DNA of 64,000 bases from Fenollaria massiliensis (GTDB lineage Bacteria; Bacillota; Clostridia; Tissierellales; Peptoniphilaceae), in contig NZ_HG326226.1 in NCBI RefSeq assembly GCF_000312505.2, positions 172,493 through 236,492 on the forward strand, read 5' to 3'. A model generated the notes under the pieces. That model searched no databases. It saw only the letters and a list, made by a program, of their open reading frames with translations, and was not told the origin of the DNA. Each line of letters opens with the position of its first letter. The stretch's first letter is position 1. Of this stretch, positions 1 through 8,021 are shown one piece after another. The position numbers were made by a program, and so were the translations under genes.

Positions 1-64
1 CTCGTTCGCTTTTCGGCAATACTCGAGTACTTGTACGTACACTCCGTTTGCCTCAAAGCTCCAC
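1..64 (-). repeat. Dispersed intergenic repeat, left copy
   Basis: The reverse complement of this segment aligns with 63831-63893 at the other end of the window at roughly 70% identity by hand, sharing blocks such as GAGGCAA, CGGAG, TACAA, ATTGC and GAACGAG. The two copies are in opposite orientation. No protein is recognisable in it. It is cut by the window edge, so its full length is unknown. Confidence 0.6.
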
Positions 65-79
65 TTCGTCCCATTCATC
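61..79. repeat. Short direct repeat, copy 1 of 2
   Basis: This 19-base segment recurs at 185-203 with one difference (ccacTtcgtcc against ccacCtcgtcc). On the reverse strand it is the head of the dispersed repeat, and a looser version (gatgattgg then aagtgga) precedes the right-hand copy near 63818-63835. Confidence 0.6.
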
Positions 80-81
80 AA

Positions 82-149
82 TTTTCTTCGCAAAATTTAC
101 TCGGAGTAGACTGTTAGCGCTAATTGAAGGGCAAAATTTACTCGGGGTA
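82..149. repeat. 68-bp direct repeat, copy 1 of 2
   Basis: This segment, starting TTTTCTTCGCAAAATTTACT, recurs at 274-341 in the same orientation with only a few substitutions. Within each copy the phrase GCAAAATT followed by an (a)CTCGG-like block occurs twice, so the unit is itself internally repetitive. No protein or RNA family is recognised. Confidence 0.75.
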
Positions 150-184
150 TTAGATTTATTTTATATATCACTTACTTCGTCAGT

Positions 185-203
185 CCACCTCGTCCCATTC
201 ATC
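185..203. repeat. Short direct repeat, copy 2 of 2
   Basis: Second copy of the 19-base segment at 61-79. On the reverse strand it continues into gacgaagtaagtga, a degenerate version of the gacgaggcaagcgg block in the right-end repeat, so it is probably a decayed third copy of the dispersed element. Confidence 0.5.
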
Positions 204-232
204 TCAAGTGCGAAGCACCAAGGTTCTGGGGT

Positions 233-263
233 ACCCATTCAAAGCGAAGCTTTGTAAATGGGT
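233..263. repeat. Perfect hairpin inside the repeat cluster
   Basis: ACCCATT and CAAAGC pair with GCTTTG and AATGGGT around a GAA loop, with only a two-base TA bulge. There is no T-run on either side, so it is not a typical terminator. It lies between the two 68-bp repeats and may be part of a non-autonomous element. Confidence 0.6.
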
Positions 264-273
264 CAGGTTCTTC

Positions 274-341
274 TTTTCTTCGCAAAATTTACTCGGAGTA
301 GACTGTTAGTGCTAATCGAAGTGCAAAATTAGTTCGGAGTA
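274..341. repeat. 68-bp direct repeat, copy 2 of 2
   Basis: Second copy of the element at 82-149. It ends about 40 bases before the terminator-like hairpin upstream of the first gene. Confidence 0.75.
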
Positions 342-380
342 AATAAACTATTTTAATAAATAAAACAAAATAAAAGATTT

Positions 381-427
381 ATGGGGAGCAAATGCATTAA
401 AAATTTGTGCAAATGCTCCCCATTTTT
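381..427 (+). terminator. Terminator-like hairpin upstream of the DMT gene
   Basis: ATGGGGAGCA (381-390) pairs perfectly with TGCTCCCCAT (414-423), followed by a T-rich run. It sits just upstream of the -10 of the next promoter, so it probably ends transcription arriving from the left rather than attenuating the following gene. Confidence 0.6.
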
Positions 428-440
428 ATTTGCAAATTTG

Positions 441-449
441 TGCTATAAT
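441..449 (+). promoter_or_regulatory. Extended -10 promoter of the DMT gene
   Basis: TGCTATAAT is an extended -10 element (TGn plus TATAAT). There is no good -35 box, as expected for this promoter type. An RBS-like AGGAG follows at about 468. Confidence 0.6.
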
Positions 450-480
450 ATAAGTATAAAAAACATAGGAGTAGATTTAG

Positions 481-1530
481 ATGAATAAAAATAATAAAAT
501 CACTGCAATAATTTGCGCGATATTAGCAGCCGTCTTTTATGCACTTAATACGCCATTCTCAAAAGTTTTATTAAAAAATATCTCGCCGACATTCATGGCG
601 TCCTTCCTTTACCTTGGAGCTGGCATCGGCGTTGGTATCATGTATTTATTTAAATATAAAAACGAGGATAAGGACATGAGGCTTACAAAAAATGATTTGA
701 CATACACTATACTTATGGTGGTCTTAGATGTAATTGCACCCATATTTTTAATGATAGGTATATCAATAGGTTCATCTGCAAACGCATCACTTTTAGGAAA
801 CTTCGAGATAGTTGCAACAAGCATCATCGCTCTAGTGTTTTTTAAAGAAGATGTGTCGAAAAATTTATGGATTGCCATAGTATTTATCACGCTTTCAAGC
901 ATTATACTTTCATTTGAGGGTCAAGAATCTTTTAGATTTTCATATGGATCGCTTTTTGTAATACTGGCAACTATGTCTTGGGGTCTTGAAAATAACTGCA
1001 CTAGAAAAATTTCAAACAAATCCTCTTATCAAATCGTGACCATAAAAGGACTTTGTTCAGGAATTGCTTCCTTAATCATATCCATAATTATAGGAGAGAA
1101 ATTTCCTGAGATCCGCTATACTTTCTTTGCACTTTTGCTTGGCTATGTGGCTTATGGACTAAGCATATTTTTGTACGTGCGCAGTCAAAGAGATTTAGGC
1201 GCAGCTAAGACTAGTGCTTATTATGCAATCGCCCCATTTATTGGAACGTTTTTGTGTTTTCTGGTCAATGGTGAAGCTTTAAGTGCTTCATATTTTGTTG
1301 GGCTTATCTTGATGATAGTGGGAACAGTTTTTGTAGTTATTGACACTTGCTTAATTAAGCATACGCACTTGCATACACATACTATCACTCACACACATGA
1401 TGGTTATACGCATACACATGTCTTGACACATGAGCACGAGCACAAACACTTTTTGAATGAAGACAAGGAAGGTCACAATGACTTTTTGAGCAGTGAAGAG
1501 CACATGAGATTGCATAAGAACAATTTATAA
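481..1530 (+). CDS. DMT/EamA-family transporter with His-rich tail
   Basis: The protein (349 residues) has two EamA repeats with about ten hydrophobic segments, typical of drug/metabolite transporters in the cytoplasmic membrane. Substrate is unknown. After the last membrane segment, from about residue 293, a hydrophilic tail of 57 residues contains 15 histidines in HTH and HEHEH runs, which would suit binding of divalent metal. Such a tail is an addition to the normal EamA length of about 300. The start follows an AGGAG-type site with good spacing. The downstream gene, on the same strand, is an ArsM-like methyltransferase, but co-transcription is not certain. Confidence 0.85.
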   Translation: MNKNNKITAIICAILAAVFYALNTPFSKVLLKNISPTFMASFLYLGAGIGVGIMYLFKYKNEDKDMRLTKNDLTYTILMVVLDVIAPIFLMIGISIGSSANASLLGNFEIVATSIIALVFFKEDVSKNLWIAIVFITLSSIILSFEGQESFRFSYGSLFVILATMSWGLENNCTRKISNKSSYQIVTIKGLCSGIASLIISIIIGEKFPEIRYTFFALLLGYVAYGLSIFLYVRSQRDLGAAKTSAYYAIAPFIGTFLCFLVNGEALSASYFVGLILMIVGTVFVVIDTCLIKHTHLHTHTITHTHDGYTHTHVLTHEHEHKHFLNEDKEGHNDFLSSEEHMRLHKNNL

Positions 1531-1599
1531 ATATTAAGAAACAATATAACATATAGAATATTTTAAATATGTTCTGGGTATATATACTATGGTGATGAT

Positions 1600-2349
1600 A
1601 TGAAAAAAATAGATACAAAACAATATGTTGATGAATTTTATAAAAAGATAGCCGAGGACAATCAGGTTTCGGACGAGGAAAAGCAAAGAGCGGTTGCCTA
1701 CTCCTTAGGCTACACTGACGAGGACATTGAGCTCGGCGGCGATTTGGGTCTTGGCTGCGGCAATCCCATTCAAAATGCTAAGCTAAAAGATGGCGAGTGG
1801 CTACTTGACCTTGGCTGCGGCAAAGGGGTCGATGTATTCAAGGCGGCTCGTGAGATGCACGGAACTGGCAAGGCTGTGGGGATTGATAGGCTACCCGAAA
1901 TGATTGAGCGTGCGAATTTCATTCGCGACAAAAGAGGCTTTGACAATGCCGACTTTTTAGTCTCAGACATTGACGATATCAACTTGCCTGACAATACCTT
2001 TGACGTCGTTATATCAAATTGTGTTATCAATCTACTTGAAGATAAGGAAAAGGTTTATAAAGAGATATTTCGTGTGCTTAAACCAGGCGGACGTGTTTCG
2101 ATAAGTGACATCATTCAGATAAAAAAGCTTCCTGATGATATCTTAGCTGACCCCATCTTTCACGCGACATGAGTAGGTGGATCCATCACTTCAGAGGCTC
2201 TGAAGAAAATTTTAGAAAAGGTTGGCTTCATGCCATTTACCATAGTAGAAGAGGACTTGACAGAGGAGTATCTAAATAAGTGGGGCCACGAAGGCCTTGA
2301 TGAATTTATCAAGCATGGCAAGATACTCGCGATAAAACCATTTAATTAA
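1600..2349 (+). CDS. arsM: ArsM-like SAM methyltransferase, likely selenoprotein (Sec191)
   Basis: This is a class I SAM-dependent methyltransferase of the arsenite methyltransferase type. Residues around LDLGCGKGVD form motif I. Family cysteines are seen in GLGCGNP and ISNCVINL. The frame meets TGA at 2170-2172 and then continues as VGGSITSEALKKIL for 58 more codons to a TAA at 2347, giving 249 residues. In ArsM proteins the matching position is the conserved Cys of a C-V/I-G/A-G motif that, with the Cys of the SNCV-type motif, binds the metalloid. A 7-bp hairpin at 2189-2205 fits a bacterial SECIS. I therefore read TGA as selenocysteine, not as a stop or a mutation. Substrate (arsenite or another thiophilic metalloid) is inferred. 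The gene ends in its own terminator. Confidence 0.8.
2189..2205 (+). promoter_or_regulatory. Candidate bacterial SECIS hairpin
   Basis: CTTCAGA pairs perfectly with TCTGAAG around a GGC loop. The loop G (2196) lies 24 bases after the TGA at 2170-2172. Bacterial SECIS elements have a short stem and a G at the start of the apical loop at about this distance, inside the coding region, for SelB binding. Confidence 0.7.
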
Positions 2350-2365
2350 TTTAAAATCTATGTTT

Positions 2366-2400
2366 ATGGATGTCTTTTATTAATGACATCCATTTAATTT
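2366..2400 (+). terminator. Terminator after the ArsM-like gene
   Basis: ATGGATGTC (2366-2374) pairs with GACATCCAT (2385-2393), followed by a T-rich stretch. It lies 17 bases after the distal TAA stop, which supports that stop, not the TGA, as the gene end. Confidence 0.65.
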
Positions 2401-2431
2401 GCAAAACATTTAATCGCTTTAACAAAGTGAC

Positions 2432-2460
2432 TTGACAATTAGCTTGCAAAGTGATACGAT
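2432..2460 (+). promoter_or_regulatory. Promoter of the ABC exporter operon
   Basis: TTGACA (2432-2437), a 17-base spacer and TACGAT (2455-2460). The octamer CAAAGTGA occurs at 2423-2430 and 2447-2454, 24 bases apart and straddling the -35, a plausible site for a regulator binding on one face of the helix. Confidence 0.55.
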
Positions 2461-2487
2461 TGATACAGTGAATAGTTTATTATATTA

Positions 2488-2528
2488 ACCCTCCCACAAA
2501 CTTTTTCTCCTTCGTTTGAGGGGGGGGT
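2488..2528 (+). promoter_or_regulatory. Leader hairpin with poly-G tract
   Basis: CCCTCCCACAAAC-type sequence (2488-2501) pairs imperfectly with GTTTG plus a G8 run (2514-2528) in the untranslated leader of the ABC exporter. It is followed by TATTTTAATTATTTTA, so it could act as an attenuator. The G8 run (2520-2527) is unusual in such an AT-rich region. Confidence 0.4.
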
Positions 2529-2568
2529 ATTTTAATTATTTTATAAATTTTACTAAGGAGGTGTTAAT

Positions 2569-4287
2569 ATGAGAGCAATTTTTAACACATACAAACTTGT
2601 ACGCAAGCATGCAGGCTCCACATACATATTCATTCTAATTGAATCTTTAATCACAGCTCTTGTTAGTCCAGCGATAATTTACGCTACGGCGATGGCTGTC
2701 GACTCGATTCTTAATTATGTACATGGAGAACGTAATTTATTTCCAGTCATTTTATTAATACTTTTATTTGCTTGGGGAGAGGTAGCTAAGTTCATTCGAA
2801 ATATACTAGATATAAAGCTTGAGCAAAAACTTGAACTCAATCTAAACACGGCTGTAATGAATAAACTAGATAAAATATCTTTGGAAGATATTGAAAAGAC
2901 TGGTTTTCAAGACAAGCTAAACAAAGTAAAAGACCGTCCTCATATGGCAGTCATAGAACTTTTTAACTCATCCATAGCCATAGCAGCTATTGTGGTGAAG
3001 GTAGTGGGTATTGTCTTTGTGTTCTTTACGATATCAGCTTATCTTGGCCTTGCATATATCATAAGTGCTGCGCTTGATGTGTTTTTCAGCTTTAAAGCCG
3101 TTAATAATATGAACAAGATGTTTGAAAACACTTCGCATAATGAGCGTGAGATGGAAAATATATTAAGGATTTTAAAGGATAAAAATGCAATTTATGAAAT
3201 AAAAGTTTTTCAAATGAAATCTTTATTTCTTAAGAAGTTTAAAAAATATTCTGAAGCTGTTTTTGATGAAAGACTTAAGACGACTATTGCAAGTCAAAAA
3301 TATCTTTTGCTTAGCTCTTTTATAAACATAATTTGGATGGCACTTGCAATACTTTTTGTAATATTAAAACTAATTCAAAGAGCAATTAGTGTTGGTTCGC
3401 TTACAGCTGTCATCACATCTGCGTCGACTACTTTGGATATGGCTGAGGACTTTGTTTATGAAGCCTCTAGCGTAGCTAATTCTGGCTACATAGCAGAAAC
3501 TCTTCTATATATTCTTGATTATGATGAAAAAGAAATCAAAGAGCAAATTAAGAGCGGCGACAAAATTATTTTTGACAAATTATCTTTTAAATATCCGCAA
3601 AGTGAAAATATCGTTTTAGATGATTTATCTCTAGCTATTGACAAAAACAAAGTAACTGCCATAGTTGGCGAGAATGGAGCTGGCAAGTCAACTATAATCA
3701 AGTTAATAGCGGGGCTTTATAAGCCAACGAGTGGCACTGTGAAGATCAATGGTACTGATCCATATTATTTATCAAAAAAAGAACTAGCAAATGAGCTTGC
3801 GATAGTCTATCAAGACTTTCAAAATTATGAGCTTAGTATAAAGGATAACGTTTTGCTTGGCGATGATAAGGATATTTCAAGAGATTTAAGTTTAATGGAA
3901 CTTGATAAGTATGATGCAAATACTAATTTAGGTAAGCTTGAAGATGACGGCGTATACTTATCTGGTGGCGAAAGCCAAAGGCTTGCAATTGCTAGAGCCA
4001 TCTCAAAGTCTTCTGATTTTCTGATATTTGATGAGCCAACTGCGTCTATGGATCCTATGATGGAAGCAAAGATGTATGAGGACATAATCAAAGTGCTTAA
4101 GATGCGTGGCGCAATCATTATTACACACAGACTTGTCTTATCAAAGCTTGCTGATGAGGTTCTAGTTATTGACAAGGGAAGGCTCATTGAACGAGGCACG
4201 CATGAAACGCTTATGGAAAAGGGCGGCAAATATGCAAAGATGTTCACTGAGCAAGCGGCTTGGTATAAGGAGGCAAAAAATGACTAA
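2569..4287 (+). CDS. ABC exporter, TMD-NBD half-transporter A
   Basis: The 572-residue protein has an N-terminal membrane domain of about six segments followed by an ABC ATPase domain. Walker A is GENGAGKST, the signature is LSGGESQR, Walker B ends in LIFDEP, and the H-loop is ITHR, so the ATPase looks active. It lacks the peptidase domain of bacteriocin exporters. The next gene encodes a second half-transporter with an 8-base overlap, indicating a heterodimer. Substrate is unknown; peptide or drug export is typical. The start is set by a strong AAGGAGGTG site eight bases before ATG. Confidence 0.9.
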   Translation: MRAIFNTYKLVRKHAGSTYIFILIESLITALVSPAIIYATAMAVDSILNYVHGERNLFPVILLILLFAWGEVAKFIRNILDIKLEQKLELNLNTAVMNKLDKISLEDIEKTGFQDKLNKVKDRPHMAVIELFNSSIAIAAIVVKVVGIVFVFFTISAYLGLAYIISAALDVFFSFKAVNNMNKMFENTSHNEREMENILRILKDKNAIYEIKVFQMKSLFLKKFKKYSEAVFDERLKTTIASQKYLLLSSFINIIWMALAILFVILKLIQRAISVGSLTAVITSASTTLDMAEDFVYEASSVANSGYIAETLLYILDYDEKEIKEQIKSGDKIIFDKLSFKYPQSENIVLDDLSLAIDKNKVTAIVGENGAGKSTIIKLIAGLYKPTSGTVKINGTDPYYLSKKELANELAIVYQDFQNYELSIKDNVLLGDDKDISRDLSLMELDKYDANTNLGKLEDDGVYLSGGESQRLAIARAISKSSDFLIFDEPTASMDPMMEAKMYEDIIKVLKMRGAIIITHRLVLSKLADEVLVIDKGRLIERGTHETLMEKGGKYAKMFTEQAAWYKEAKND

Positions 4288-5995
4288 GGTAATTAAAAAA
4301 GTATTTAGCGTAACACCAATCGCGAGCATATATGTCTTCATCTACCATATAATTTCAGGCTTCTTTGTCGCAGCAAAGCTATATGCCTCGATGTACATCA
4401 TACAAAGCGGCTATGAATACATCAAAAACGCTGCAGATATAAACGTTTTTATTAAATATGGAGTCATGCTTTTAATTATCATAGCACTTGAAAGACTTCT
4501 TGAGTACTTATATGCGATAGCGATGAATGGCTATTTATTCGAAAAGACTAGTAGCTATTTAAATAGAGAGATGGCAGCAAAATTATCAAGGGTAGACTTA
4601 ATTAACTTTGAGGATAGAGATTTTTTAACTATAGAAGAAAGAGCGGCTAGTGCAGTTGATGACGAAAGGCTAAGTAATTCAGTTAGGTTACTTGCTATGG
4701 CACTAGGTCAAGGACTTGAAGTCATCTTGATACTTATAACGCTTTGGACTTATAGCCCGTACTTAGTTGCTCTAGCGGCCTTAACAGTAGTACCGTACCT
4801 AATCACAAGACTTATACGCGGCAAAGCCTTTTATGATTTAAAGAGCATAGAAGCCTTTGACGAGAGAAAACTAAATTATTTCTACAGCATTTTTACAGAT
4901 ACTAAGACTAATAGGGAGATAAAATCATATAATAGCTCGAATTTTTTCTTAAATAAATATAAAAGCGTATTTAAAGATACAAGTAAAAAATATTTTGATG
5001 AGAGACTAAAAGATGCTAAGTCACTACTTTTCTGCGACATACTAAGCGTCATAGCCTTCTCCATCGCCATAATTATAACGATAAAACTTGCCTTCGATGG
5101 CAAGATACTCATCGGTATGATGGGCGCTGCACTTATGGCTTATCAAAATATGCAAAACTCAAGTAAGGATATGATAATGACTGTCGGCAATTTACCGAGA
5201 AACATTTCTTTTGCAAGCGATTACTTTAATTTTATGGACAGCAGTGAAGAGAAAAAAGCTTATGATGAAAATTTTGGCAAAATTGATGTCAATGGACTTA
5301 CCTTTACTTATCCAAAGACTGATAACGGTCTTCATGACATAAGCTTAAGTATAGATGAGGGCGAGAGCGTGGCAATAGTTGGCTACAATGGTTCAGGCAA
5401 AACAACATTTACAAAGGCTTTGACAGGCGTTTACGACGCCATGGGAGAAATATCTTTTGGCAAAGTAAATATAAAGGGAAGAGGATTAAGTTTTGATGAT
5501 TACACTATAGTTCCTCAAGAAAGGACAGAGACTAATCTTAGTATAGCTGAGCATATCGCATCGCAAGAAACTTATGACGAAGCAAAAGTGAAGTCGCTAC
5601 TTGATTACGTAGGATTAGACAAATTATATAAAGAGCATTCACTTGATACAAGGCTTGGCAAAGACTTTGACGGAGTAGAGCTATCTGGCGGCGAAAGGCA
5701 AAGGCTTGATATAGCAAGGTCCATGTATAAGGATGCTAAACTAATTATACTTGATGAGGCAACATCGGCTCTTGATCCAATGCAAGAGAGCGAAATATTA
5801 AAGAAGTTCCTAGACATATCAAAGGGAAGGACATCCATCATCGTTACACATAGACTTGGTATATGCAAGAATGTTGATAAGATAGTAGTTTTTAAAGATG
5901 GCAAAGTGAGTGATATTGGCACACATGATGAGCTATTAAAAAATTCGCCATATTATAGAGAGATGTATGAAGCACAAGCAAAATTTTATAAGTAA
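4280..5995 (+). CDS. ABC exporter, TMD-NBD half-transporter B
   Basis: The 571-residue protein has the same layout as its upstream partner: membrane domain, then an ATPase with Walker A GYNGSGKTT, signature LSGGERQR, Walker B LIILDEA and H-loop VTHR. The frame is open further upstream, but the ATG at 4280 follows AAGGAGG and overlaps the partner's end by 8 bases, which fits translational coupling. Both halves keep canonical motifs, so neither site looks degenerate. It ends before a strong terminator at 6008. Confidence 0.9.
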   Translation: MTKVIKKVFSVTPIASIYVFIYHIISGFFVAAKLYASMYIIQSGYEYIKNAADINVFIKYGVMLLIIIALERLLEYLYAIAMNGYLFEKTSSYLNREMAAKLSRVDLINFEDRDFLTIEERAASAVDDERLSNSVRLLAMALGQGLEVILILITLWTYSPYLVALAALTVVPYLITRLIRGKAFYDLKSIEAFDERKLNYFYSIFTDTKTNREIKSYNSSNFFLNKYKSVFKDTSKKYFDERLKDAKSLLFCDILSVIAFSIAIIITIKLAFDGKILIGMMGAALMAYQNMQNSSKDMIMTVGNLPRNISFASDYFNFMDSSEEKKAYDENFGKIDVNGLTFTYPKTDNGLHDISLSIDEGESVAIVGYNGSGKTTFTKALTGVYDAMGEISFGKVNIKGRGLSFDDYTIVPQERTETNLSIAEHIASQETYDEAKVKSLLDYVGLDKLYKEHSLDTRLGKDFDGVELSGGERQRLDIARSMYKDAKLIILDEATSALDPMQESEILKKFLDISKGRTSIIVTHRLGICKNVDKIVVFKDGKVSDIGTHDELLKNSPYYREMYEAQAKFYK

Positions 5996-6007
5996 TAAAT
6001 TAAATTA

Positions 6008-6043
6008 ATCAAAGACTATATATAAATGGTCTTTGATTTTTTT
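6008..6043 (+). terminator. Terminator after the ABC exporter operon
   Basis: ATCAAAGAC (6008-6016) pairs perfectly with GTCTTTGAT (6029-6037), followed by seven T. Confidence 0.85.
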
Positions 6044-6061
6044 GTCTCTTTATGCTATAAT
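6033..6061 (+). promoter_or_regulatory. Promoter of the metG operon
   Basis: TTGATT (6033-6038), a 17-base spacer and TATAAT (6056-6061) preceded by TGC. The -35 lies inside the preceding terminator. Confidence 0.65.
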
Positions 6062-6083
6062 TAAGGGAAAAGGAGTTGAAAGA

Positions 6084-8021
6084 ATGGAAAAATATTATTT
6101 AAGTACACCAATTTATTATCCAAGTGGTTACTTACACATAGGAAATACGTATACGACTATAGTTGCGGACATGCTTAAGAGGTACAAAGAGCTTCAAGGC
6201 ATGGATGTATATTTTGTTACAGGCTCCGACGAACACGGCGAAAAGATCCAAAAGAACGCTGAAAAGGCTGGCGTTACTCCACTAGAATTTGTTACTAATA
6301 TTAATAAAGAAATATATAAGCTATGGGATTTACTTGACATTAGATATGATAAGTATATTAGAACTTCAGATAAATCCCATGACGAGATGGTTAAAAAGAT
6401 ATTTACAAGGCTTTACGAGCAAGGCGACATCTACAAGGGCGAGTATGAAGGTCTTTACTGCACTCCATGTGAGTCATTCTGGACTGAGTCTCAACTTGTT
6501 GATGGCAAGTGCCCTGACTGCGGTAGAGAAGTGCATCCAGCTCATGAAGAAGCTTATTTCTTCAGACTAAGTAATTACAAGGACAGACTATTAAAATATT
6601 ACGAAGAGCACCCAGAATTTATTGAACCAGAGTCTAAAAAGACTGAGATGATCAATAATTTCTTTAAGGAAGGCCTTCAAGACTTATGCGTTTCAAGAAC
6701 TTCGTTCGACTGGGGCGTTCAAGTGCCATTCGATCCAAAGCACATTGTTTACGTATGGATAGACGCTTTGTCATCCTACATTGACGCGGCAGGATATTTA
6801 CAAGACGACGAAAAGTTCAAAAAACTTTGGCCAGCTGATATTCACTTGGTTGGTAAGGATATTTTGCGTTTCCACGTAATCATATGGCCAGCACTACTTA
6901 TGGCTCTAGACCTTCCACTACCTAAGAAAGTCTTTGCACATGGCTGGATACTTTTTGAAAGTGACAAGATGAGTAAGAGTAAAGGTAATGTCATCTATCC
7001 TGAGCCAATAGTTAAGCTATATGGCAGAGATGCGCTTAAGTACTACGTTTTAAGAGAATTTAATTTTGGTAGCGATGGTAATTTCCAAAGCAAAAAGTTT
7101 ATGGAAAGAGTTAACTCTGACCTTGCAAATGACCTTGGTAACTTGGTTTCAAGAACTATTGCCATGGCTGAAAAATACTTTGGCGGAACTGTTAATAAAA
7201 AGAATTCTGATGATGAAATTGATAAGGATTTAATAGACGTGGCTTTAACAAGAAAAGCTGTTCTTGATGAAAAGATGGAACACCTTAACCTATCGGTAGC
7301 CATTGACGAAGTATTTAAGCTAATCAGAAGATCCAACAAGTACATCGATGAAACATGTCCATGGACGTTAAATGATGACGAACACAAGGAAAGACTTGAA
7401 ACTATCATATATAATTTACTTGAAGCATTAAGAATATCATCTGTTTTACTAAGCCCATTTATCCCTGATACTGCTAAGAAGATTAGGGAAGCACTTGGCT
7501 TAAGTGAAGAAATGAAATATGAAGAATGCGACGAATTTGCCTTAGTTGACAAATATACTGTAAAGAAGATAGATACACTATTCCCAAGACTTGATGTTGA
7601 TAAAGAAGTAGAGAGACTACTTACAGAGAACGAAAATTTAATTAAATCTAGAGAAGAAAAAGATGGCAAGGTAAAGACAGAGGATGCTGATGCTAAGCCA
7701 GCTATAGAGTTTGATGATTTTGCAAAGCTTGATCTAAGATTAGGCAAAGTAATTGATTCAAAAGAACATCCTGAAGCTGACAAGCTTTTGATCAACACTA
7801 TTAAAATAGGTGACGAGACAAGAACTATTGTTAGCGGCATCAAAAAATGGTACAAGCCAGAGGACATCATAGGCAAGAAGGTTGTCGTTGTATGCAACTT
7901 AAAGCCTAGAAAGATTAGAGGCGTTGAGTCTCAAGGCATGATACTTGCTTGCGAAAACGGCGATGATTTGTCACTAGTGACATCGCTTGAAGATATGCCA
8001 AGTGGCTCAGTGATTGCGTAA
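6084..8021 (+). CDS. metG: Methionyl-tRNA synthetase
   Basis: Charges tRNA-Met in the cytoplasm. The 645-residue protein begins with the class I core carrying HIGN (HIGH motif) and DKMSKSKGN (KMSKS). A zinc-knuckle insert has CTPC and CPDC pairs. An anticodon-binding helical domain follows, and the last 110 residues are the EMAP-like tRNA-binding domain (KLDLRLGKV to VSGI). The frame extends 17 codons upstream, but the ATG at 6084 follows AAAGGAG with proper spacing. It overlaps tatD by one base (TAATG). Confidence 0.97.
   Translation: MEKYYLSTPIYYPSGYLHIGNTYTTIVADMLKRYKELQGMDVYFVTGSDEHGEKIQKNAEKAGVTPLEFVTNINKEIYKLWDLLDIRYDKYIRTSDKSHDEMVKKIFTRLYEQGDIYKGEYEGLYCTPCESFWTESQLVDGKCPDCGREVHPAHEEAYFFRLSNYKDRLLKYYEEHPEFIEPESKKTEMINNFFKEGLQDLCVSRTSFDWGVQVPFDPKHIVYVWIDALSSYIDAAGYLQDDEKFKKLWPADIHLVGKDILRFHVIIWPALLMALDLPLPKKVFAHGWILFESDKMSKSKGNVIYPEPIVKLYGRDALKYYVLREFNFGSDGNFQSKKFMERVNSDLANDLGNLVSRTIAMAEKYFGGTVNKKNSDDEIDKDLIDVALTRKAVLDEKMEHLNLSVAIDEVFKLIRRSNKYIDETCPWTLNDDEHKERLETIIYNLLEALRISSVLLSPFIPDTAKKIREALGLSEEMKYEECDEFALVDKYTVKKIDTLFPRLDVDKEVERLLTENENLIKSREEKDGKVKTEDADAKPAIEFDDFAKLDLRLGKVIDSKEHPEADKLLINTIKIGDETRTIVSGIKKWYKPEDIIGKKVVVVCNLKPRKIRGVESQGMILACENGDDLSLVTSLEDMPSGSVIA

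Noticed and set aside
48..257. Open frame of 69 codons inside the left repeat cluster
   Set aside because: It has no ribosome-binding site, its sequence is made of the repeats, and no family is recognisable.
2170..2172. TGA in the ArsM-like gene as a nonsense mutation (pseudogene)
   Set aside because: The frame after it is intact to the family's normal end, the residue falls on a conserved Cys position, and a SECIS-like hairpin follows.
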